NCBI RefSeq assembly: GCF_029168945.1
Contig: NC_083602.1
Coordinates: 27,887,323 to 27,951,322, forward strand
DNA from: Cannabis sativa
Lineage: Eukaryota > Streptophyta > Magnoliopsida > Rosales > Cannabaceae
Length of the DNA stretch: 64,000 bases
Reading direction: 5' to 3'
Shown here one piece after another: positions 58,701-64,000 of this stretch. Made by a program: the position numbers and the translations under genes. Positions within the stretch are counted from its first letter, which is position 1. Each line of letters opens with the position of its first letter. The notes beneath the pieces were generated by a model. It worked only from the letters and a program-made list of their open reading frames with translations, was not told where the DNA came from and did not search any database.

Positions 58701-60465
58701 CCTCTGGCCGAATGGTGTCTGGCCGAGTGGTGTCCACCACCACGGCCAGAAACCCTAAGCACCCGCCGTGCAACAATTCTCTCGCTGACATAGCCGAGAT
58801 CACCGGGATCCGAGATCCCTGAACTGAACCCACAAATACAAACGGTTCTTCACTTTCCGGTTGGAAGACCACCATCTTCCTTTTACAGTCAATGCTCGCC
58901 GAATATTTAGATAGGAAATCCATTCCTAAAATAATATCAAATTCGACTAAGCTCATCTCTATCAGATCAGCGCTTAACTCTCTACCATCTATCCTGATCG
59001 ACATAGACCTAATCCACCTATTGGAGATAACCAATTCTCCGCCAGGTAACAGGGTTCCAAACCCTGATTCATATCTATCATAGGGTCTACCCAATTTACT
59101 AAAGGCTCTGCCCGCCACATAAGAATGTGTAGCCCCAGAATCAAACAGCACTGAATATAGCGAGTTGTTAATAGAAAGCTGACCTGTGACTACTGATGGG
59201 CTGGCATCTGCATCAGCCTGCGTGATAGCGAACACCCTGGCTGGAGTGGGTATCGCTGGAGCTCGCGGTGCCTCTGGTCGGAGCTGGGGACATTCCCTCT
59301 TGAAGTGTCCGGGCATGCCACAATGAAAGCATCCCTGACCTTTGCACTCGCCCCGATGGTGCCTCTTGCAGCTAGGGCACTCGGGATAGGAGAATCGGGT
59401 CTCAGTACCACCAGGACGACTCCCTCTGTTCTGGTTCCCCCGGAACCTCTTGTTCTGACTCGAGCCGCCGGAAGCAGTGGGTGCTCTCTTCCTCTGATCA
59501 ATGGCCGAACCACTACTCCCCCTGCTATAGCCTGATGCAGGAGGGGTAGGAGCCCCGCCACTAACCGGAGTACTCGCTGATTCTGACATGCACCCCACTG
59601 CGACCTCAGCTCGCAGTGCCTTCTCCACCATCTGAGCATAGGTGGTGCTGTCGTCGGTGGTGATCATCAGGTCATGCCTGATCTTGGGATTCAACCCGTC
59701 CAGGTACTTCTCCTTCTTACTGAAGTCGGTCGGCACAATTCCCGAGGCTAACCTCGCCAACCGATCAAACTGAGTAGTATACTCAGTGACGCTCATGTTC
59801 TCCCGCTGGGTCAGGTGAACGAACTCTTTCCTCTTGGCGCTTCTGACCGCCTCATTGTAGTATTTCGCATTAAAGAGTTCCTGGAACCTTTCCCAGGTCA
59901 TGGTGGTGACGTCATGGATCTGAGACACCATGTCCCACCATACCAACGCGTCCTCCTGGAACTGAAACGTGGCGCACACCACTCTGTCGTTACCGGTGAC
60001 ACCCATGAAGTTCAAAATCTTGGTGATCACCGTCAGCCACTGCTCGGCTTTCATTACATCCGGACCTCCCAGGAATACCGGATGTGCTTGCTTCCGGAAC
60101 CGCTCATACAATGGTTCCAATCTATGGGCCGCCACCACTATCTCGGCCTGGGCAGCAGGGGCAGGTGCCACTGGAACTATGGGCACAGGAACTGCAGGAG
60201 CACCCTGCTGTCTCAACCTCTGAATCTCGAGGTCTTGTTCTTCGATCCGGGCATGCATTTCCGCAAACCGCAACTCCCAGTTCGGGGCTCCCTGATAGGC
60301 TGGGGGAGCCTGGGCAGCCTGTGGCGAGTTCTCATCACCCCGGCTACGAGCCCTGCCTCGGGGACCTCTACCTCGGCCCCTAGCAGGTGGGGGAAACTGA
60401 GCTCCCTGTCCTTGGTTCGACCCTACGGAGTTGCCCTGACTCCTGGTAGTCCGCCTGGCGTCCAT
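55771..60465 (-). CDS. Gag-pol polyprotein of gypsy B
   Basis: 1,564 residues, ATG at 60465, no stop. An Arg/Gly-rich N-terminus precedes the gag domain (about 135-245). The zinc knuckle is at C379-C392, preceded by another Cys/His cluster. Protease [10 protein letters not shown] is at 440-449 and reverse transcriptase FIDD at 777-780. RNase H, integrase (core near D1208, D1269, E1305) and chromodomain-like C-terminus are laid out as in gypsy A, shifted by 17-19 residues. One oddity: after KKCE (about 813-816) the residues before SFLGHI differ completely from gypsy A and are two longer, as if a short stretch was scrambled in frame, inside the reverse transcriptase thumb region. Otherwise it looks functional. 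Confidence 0.95.
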   Translation of the reverse strand: MDARRTTRSQGNSVGSNQGQGAQFPPPARGRGRGPRGRARSRGDENSPQAAQAPPAYQGAPNWELRFAEMHARIEEQDLEIQRLRQQGAPAVPVPIVPVAPAPAAQAEIVVAAHRLEPLYERFRKQAHPVFLGGPDVMKAEQWLTVITKILNFMGVTGNDRVVCATFQFQEDALVWWDMVSQIHDVTTMTWERFQELFNAKYYNEAVRSAKRKEFVHLTQRENMSVTEYTTQFDRLARLASGIVPTDFSKKEKYLDGLNPKIRHDLMITTDDSTTYAQMVEKALRAEVAVGCMSESASTPVSGGAPTPPASGYSRGSSGSAIDQRKRAPTASGGSSQNKRFRGNQNRGSRPGGTETRFSYPECPSCKRHHRGECKGQGCFHCGMPGHFKRECPQLRPEAPRAPAIPTPARVFAITQADADASPSVVTGQLSINNSLYSVLFDSGATHSYVAGRAFSKLGRPYDRYESGFGTLLPGGELVISNRWIRSMSIRIDGRELSADLIEMSLVEFDIILGMDFLSKYSASIDCKRKMVVFQPESEEPFVFVGSVQGSRIPVISAMSARELLHGGCLGFLAVVVDTTRPDTIRPEDIRVVREFLDVFPEELPGLPPQREIDFVIDLAPGVEPVSKAPYRMAPAELKELKIQLQGLLDIGFIRPSVSPWGAPVLFVKKKDGSMRMCIDYRELNKLTVKNKYPLPRIDDLFDQLQGKTVFSKIDLRSGYHQLRIREEDIPKTAFRTRYGHYEFLVMSFGLTNAPAAFMDLMNRVFKDFLDICVIVFIDDILVYSQSEEEHELHLQMVLQRLREHRLYAKFKKCELRYICLVVSFLGHIVSKDGIKVDPGKIESVRDWPRPKTVTEIRSFLGLAGYYRRFVEGFSKISMPLTELTKKNQRFIWSDKCEASFQELKQRLITAPVLALPSDKEKFVVYCDASKQGLGCVLMQADRVIAYASRQLKDYEQRYPTHDLELAAVVFALKIWRHYLYGEKCEIYTDHKSLKYFFTQKDLNMRQRRWLELVKDYDCEILYHPGKANVVADALSRKGPGQVANMVQISPQLAEDMVRSSIEFVVGQLHNLTLQSDLLARIKVAQMTDPELVKIRDEVLAGQAKDFSVSDSGMLLYKARVCVPNSVELRNEIFEEAHSTPYSLHPGTTKMYQDLKPYFWWSGMKKNLVEFVSRCLTCQQIKAEHQRPAGLLQPLTLPEWKWEDITMDFVVGLPRTTGMYDSIWVVVDRFTKSAHFLPVRTTFSVDQLAELYVREIVRLHGVPKSIVSDRDPKFTSKFWQSLQRAMGTKLKFSTAFHPQTDGQSERTIQILEDMLRACVMDFEGSWSKYLPLIEFSYNNSYQSTIGMAPYELLYGRKCRSPIHWDETGERKYLGPESVQRTNEAIEKIKARMLASKSRQKSYADPKRRDVEFQVGEHVFLRVSPMKGIKRFGKRGKLCPRFTGPFEILEKIGQVAYRLALPPALSAVHNVFHVSMLRKYVSDPSHILSYESLQLQPDMSYEEQPVQILDRKDKVLRNKTIALVKVLWRNSKVEEATWELESDMRAQYPELFRLDFGDEILLRGE

Positions 60466-60727
60466 CTAGTTAGAACCGCCTGCGAAACCAAGAGTTGGCA
60501 TATCAGGTCGTATTCAAGGAGAGCTTACTAATGCCGCTTAATTTGGAAATTAAAAACGAAACATGCGCCTATTCTACTATCAGGCTACTAACATGCTTCC
60601 TAACAGGCTTTTCTTTTTCATAACTGAATAAAATAAACTACTAAAGCAATAAAGGCTTACTGAACCGTGAACCGAGCTAACTGCTGATGATGATTGTACA
60701 TGTCGTGACGATCTTCGGAAGACAACC
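60466..60727 (-). other. Leader between primer site and gag of gypsy B
   Basis: About 260 bp, sharing the block ACTGAACCGTGAACCGAGCT with gypsy A's leader. No coding content. Confidence 0.7.
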
Positions 60728-60744
60728 TGGCGGCTCTGATACCA
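60728..60744 (-). other. Primer-binding site of gypsy B
   Basis: Minus strand TGGTATCAGAGCCGCCA, identical to gypsy A's site, matching initiator-Met tRNA, three bases inside the LTR. Confidence 0.9.
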
Positions 60745-60747
60745 AAT

Positions 60748-62970
60748 TGTAACACCCTAACTATCTTAGGCGTATTACGTGATTTTTAAACGTACTGTGC
60801 AGCTCGTTGCTAATCAACAAGGTTTATGGAAAACGTGATTAATTAAAATTTTGTTTTTTAATTAAACTTATAAACCATATTACAAAAGACTCGGGATCCC
60901 GATTTATAAAATCATTTACAAAAGTTTTTAACTGTTTAACTATTACATAAAATTAAAAGTCGTCTAACGACCAGTTACAAAAATTCAGCCTTGCTGTCCC
61001 GAGGATCGTACGCTCTAGGCCTAACCGCCCCGACATGTACAATCTCATAAGCTCGCTCACGGTCCATCAGCTACAGCCTTGCCTTTACCTACACATGAAC
61101 ATAAACTGTGAGTCGACAGACTCAGTAAGAAAAGCATAATAATATCATACATAATACTAACTGCCGTGTCCAACACGATACTGAGTCCCGCTACTGCCAT
61201 GTCCAACATGGTAATGAGCCACTACTACCATGTCCAACATGGTACTGAGTTTTGAACGTTCATAGGGATGGTACTATTGACAAATATCCTCCTGATCGGT
61301 CGAACCGGTCATACTCCGGCTGCTGGTCATACTCCAGCCTGTACCGACGGGATAGGTCAATAGCACTGAACCACCAACCAAATGTCAGCCTGATCGGTCG
61401 AACCGGTCATACTCCAGCCTATACCGACGTGACAGGGTTGGATGGTTCGAAGCCTAAATACATAACTAATGTAATCTAGCAGGCTTCCTACATGCACGCT
61501 AAACATGTAATCTACATATGCATACTGTTATACTAATCTTACCTGGATTCCGATTTCAGGTGTGCCGGTCAACCTGACTGGAACTGAAGCTGAGCGGCGG
61601 ATTACTGGCTCCTAAACCATAAAAATCACAACGCTATAAGTGACACGCTAAATCACTTTCCGGGGACTAAAACTAGGAACTAAAAGTTTCCCTATCGATA
61701 AAAAGCATGGCAATACCCCTAAAAACATAAAAACGAGGAAAACTCGGGTTAGGAAAAATTCCCCAACCGGTAGACCGGTTGCCCAACCGGAATTCCGGTT
61801 CTGAGAATTACTGGACACCCATCCGGAATTCCGGTTGCACAACCGGAATTCCGGTTCCTCGCAGGAATTTTTCAAAAATTCCAAACTTGATCAATTCATA
61901 CCCAAATCAATCCAAACCTTCCAGACCTGCTCTAAATACCCCAAAGAACCAATCCTAGGCACCAAACTAACCCAGAATTCACAGATACACAAAATGCCAT
62001 TAAAGCTCAAGCTTTGAGTTCTAAACTCAAACTTGAGCAATTCTCACATACATGCATTCAAACCTAGTTAATTCTACTCAAATATGCATGAATAAGCCTC
62101 TGAAAATGAACATAAACAACCACAGCAAGTAATTACAGATTCAACATATATTTTCAAAATTCATGCTCTTGAACTAAAAACTCCCAAAACTTGATTTCAA
62201 GTAATCATCATGCATACACTAGCTCTAAATTACTTAAAAATAGCAAGATTAAACTTTAGAAAACAACAACAAATCACAGCAGCAAGAACTTCAAATTAAC
62301 ATGCATTTACTCAACTTTTTCATCATTTTTTTCATAGTTTTAAGGAAGAAATCAAGAGAGCTAACCTAGCTTGGAAAAATGCTAAGATTAGGATGAGAAT
62401 TCACTTGAAAGATTGAACAAAACCCAGCTCCAAGCACCCACATGCACAGCCGAAATTAGAGAGAAAAAAGGAGTGTTCTTTGAAAATTTTCTTACTTTCT
62501 TACTTAGTGATTTTTTTCTAAAAAGAGAAAATAGAATACACTATATACACTATTCATTTCAGCCAAGTATATAATTAAATAATTATTTATTTTTCAAATA
62601 AAAAGGCCACTAAAAGACAAAACACTAATGGGGCAAAAAGACCATTTTGCCCCTCCACCATAAAATCACATAAACCATACTAAAGGGGTATTTTTGGGAC
62701 ATTCTAAATCCCCGGCCATTCCCGACATTCCCAATGTCTAAAACCCGTCCACAAACTACTAACATACTAAGTTGTGATTTCTACTGAGCCAAACGCCGAG
62801 TTCCAAAATACCGGGCACCGGAAATGCAAAATATGAAAAACTACTGGTAACATAATCATGCATTTCTGAATTCCATAAATAACAGTAATAAATTATTTAA
62901 ATAGCTATAAATAATTTCATAATTAACATAAACAACTGCTAATTTCCAAATTAACTAAGCGGGCTTTACA
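60748..62970 (-). repeat. 5' LTR of gypsy B
   Basis: 2,223 bp. Its second 98-bp unit (from 61389) lacks 18 bp (CCGGCTGCTGGTCATACT) present in the 3' LTR copy, which accounts for the length difference. Palindromes lie at 61763-61856. Confidence 0.95.
61763..61856. promoter_or_regulatory. Palindrome cluster in the gypsy B 5' LTR
   Basis: Two perfect 16-bp palindromes around GGAATTCC (61785-61800 and 61841-61856), one 12-bp palindrome (61823-61834), and an imperfect ACCGGTAGACCGGT copy at the start. Equivalent in placement and type to the cluster in gypsy A. Confidence 0.5.
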
Positions 62971-62975
62971 AGGAG

Positions 62976-63700
62976 TGGCCCAAGCTCAAAGTCTGTCCAA
63001 GTGATACTTGGACAGGTACTCGAAGGGCTACTACAGATGTTGACCGTCCAAAAGGAACACGGATTTCTACCTTGGATATAAACCAGGATCGCCCAGCGAT
63101 GGTTATGATTTTTTTTGGCATAAGATTAGATCTTGTCTCCTATGCCAGGACATGGTAGTGCGTGCACCTCATACACCTGTTTGCCAGATGGTTATTCTAG
63201 TTATTTACTTTTCAAGGTTAAACTATTTGGTGACATGCGTCCAGTACGTACAGTGGTCTCCTATTGTCCAGCTGCTGCAATGTATGAGCACAAATCCTTC
63301 CAAGGGGCCCCACAATCATCTCTCTTTGCATGTACTTTACCTCAGTAGTGGGCTCTTTCCCGATATCCTAGGCGGGTCATGAGCATGTCCATACCCATCC
63401 TTTATCCTATAAATACCCTTCTATTCCATATGATGGGGGATCACAACCTAGGTAACCAAAGCCCTACTAATATTACTCCAAGATTTTCTCTTATTCAAGA
63501 TAAACACAGAGTACAAAGATAGGGTTTCTTGCATATACACTATAAAAACATTAAATACGCCCTTTGAGGCTAATAGACTGACTCGTGGACTAAGGTTAAT
63601 TAACATCTGAACTACATAAAAATCTCAATCTCATTTACTATTGCATTTTATTATTTCTTAAGATCTCAAATATTTAGTTTCCAAAAACTTTGGCAAATAT
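62976..63700 (+). mobile_element. Right part of the older LTR (element C)
   Basis: Contains a small hairpin GTCCAAGTGATACTTGGAC (62996-63014), a TATA box TATAAATA at 63408-63415 and a leader-like U5. It ends near 63700, just before TTTGGTGCTTTAATTGAGAG, a phrase typical of the start of some plant gypsy internal regions. Exact end uncertain. Open frames within it are not believed. Confidence 0.5.
63408..63415 (+). promoter_or_regulatory. TATA box of the element C LTR
   Basis: TATAAATA in the context TATCCTATAAATACCC, about 290 bp before the presumed LTR end. Confidence 0.45.
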
Positions 63701-64000
63701 TTTGGTGCTTTAATTGAGAGCTGAAGAAAGACCTAAACCTATAGTGCTAGTGTAGCCATGGTGTTTACCCAAAAATAGTTACCAAAAAGACTCTTTAAGG
63801 CAAACTCGATGTTGTAATAGAGGATGTAAACCCTCTCTTGCTAGAGCACGCTCAACTGGGTGATGCGAGTGGAGGAAATGCATCCAACTCTGACAACCGA
63901 AAAGCTGGCCTGAACAACCAGGACAATCACATCGATGAAGACCGAGATGCTAAGAAATGAGGAGGAAGACGATGAGGAGAATACGTTAAAGATGGGTATT
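63701..64000 (+). pseudogene. Start of the internal region of element C, degenerate gag-like text
   Basis: An ATG at 63759 is followed by TAG after six codons. Further on, 63821-63960 reads EDVNPLLLEHAQLGDASGGN onward in one open frame, an acidic and Asn-rich composition plausible for a gag N-terminus, then TGA. No domain can be named; the window ends here. Confidence 0.35.

Larger units (their letters stand above)
53529..62970 (-). mobile_element. Complete Tekay/Del-type Ty3/gypsy chromovirus B, 9.44 kb
   Basis: LTRs 53529-55769 and 60748-62970, TGTAACACC...GCTTTACA. Target duplication AGGAG at 53524-53528 and 62971-62975. The minus-strand gag-pol ORF is intact, with primer site and polypurine tract in place. 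By eye the LTRs differ at roughly two dozen positions plus an 18-bp gap, so it is somewhat older than gypsy A. It belongs to the same lineage but a different family, since only blocks of the LTR are shared. Confidence 0.95.

Noticed and set aside
63133..63382. Overlapping plus-strand frames with Cys/Pro-rich text
   Set aside because: They fall in the U3 part of the element C LTR, upstream of its TATA box, in two different frames, with no recognisable domain.

Overview
The window looks like gene-poor, repeat-packed nuclear DNA from an angiosperm, probably a eudicot. The base composition is strongly AT-rich. The mobile elements are typical plant families: Ty1/copia, Tekay/Del-type Ty3/gypsy chromoviruses, L1-type LINEs with a C-terminal RNase H, CACTA, Mutator-like, hAT-like and Helitron elements, and DUF1985 sequence. 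I cannot name the species. I see no intact host gene, no tRNA or rRNA gene and no CRISPR array.

Layout, left to right. 1-1.2 kb: a decayed DUF1985 gene on the minus strand. 1.67-4.30 kb: a Mutator-like element with long terminal inverted repeats (TIRs) and an old Tekay-type LTR fragment inside. 4.7-5.3 kb: tandem repeats. 5.94-19.71 kb: a complete copia element (TSD CGTTA) with an intact pol ORF but no visible gag; its leader holds a 3.56-kb CACTA element (TSD TGA) carrying what look like captured exons of a SCAI/DUF3550 host gene. 19.8-21.4 kb: a dead LINE reverse transcriptase. 22.37-33.27 kb: a small Mutator-like element (9-bp TSD TATAATATA), split by a young, intact Tekay gypsy element, here called A (24.09-33.16 kb, TSD ATGTG). 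33.66-40.73 kb: three Helitrons apparently inserted one into the 5' tip of the next. 41.4-47.97 kb: a nearly full-length but broken LINE. 48-53.2 kb: AT-rich DNA with hAT-like and Mutator-like miniature elements. 53.2-64 kb: an older retrotransposon whose LTR was split by a second intact Tekay element, B (53.53-62.97 kb, TSD AGGAG).

The nesting gives a relative order. Gypsy A is youngest, with only a few LTR differences by eye. Gypsy B and the copia element follow, each with roughly two to three dozen. The LINEs, MULEs and LTR fragments are older. The two gypsy elements and the copia element each keep an uninterrupted pol ORF, but no genes here appear to work together as a host pathway. The most interesting items are the stacked Helitron termini, the CACTA element with captured exons, a palindrome cluster shared by three Tekay-type LTRs upstream of a possible TATA box, and the gag-less copia element with a very long leader.
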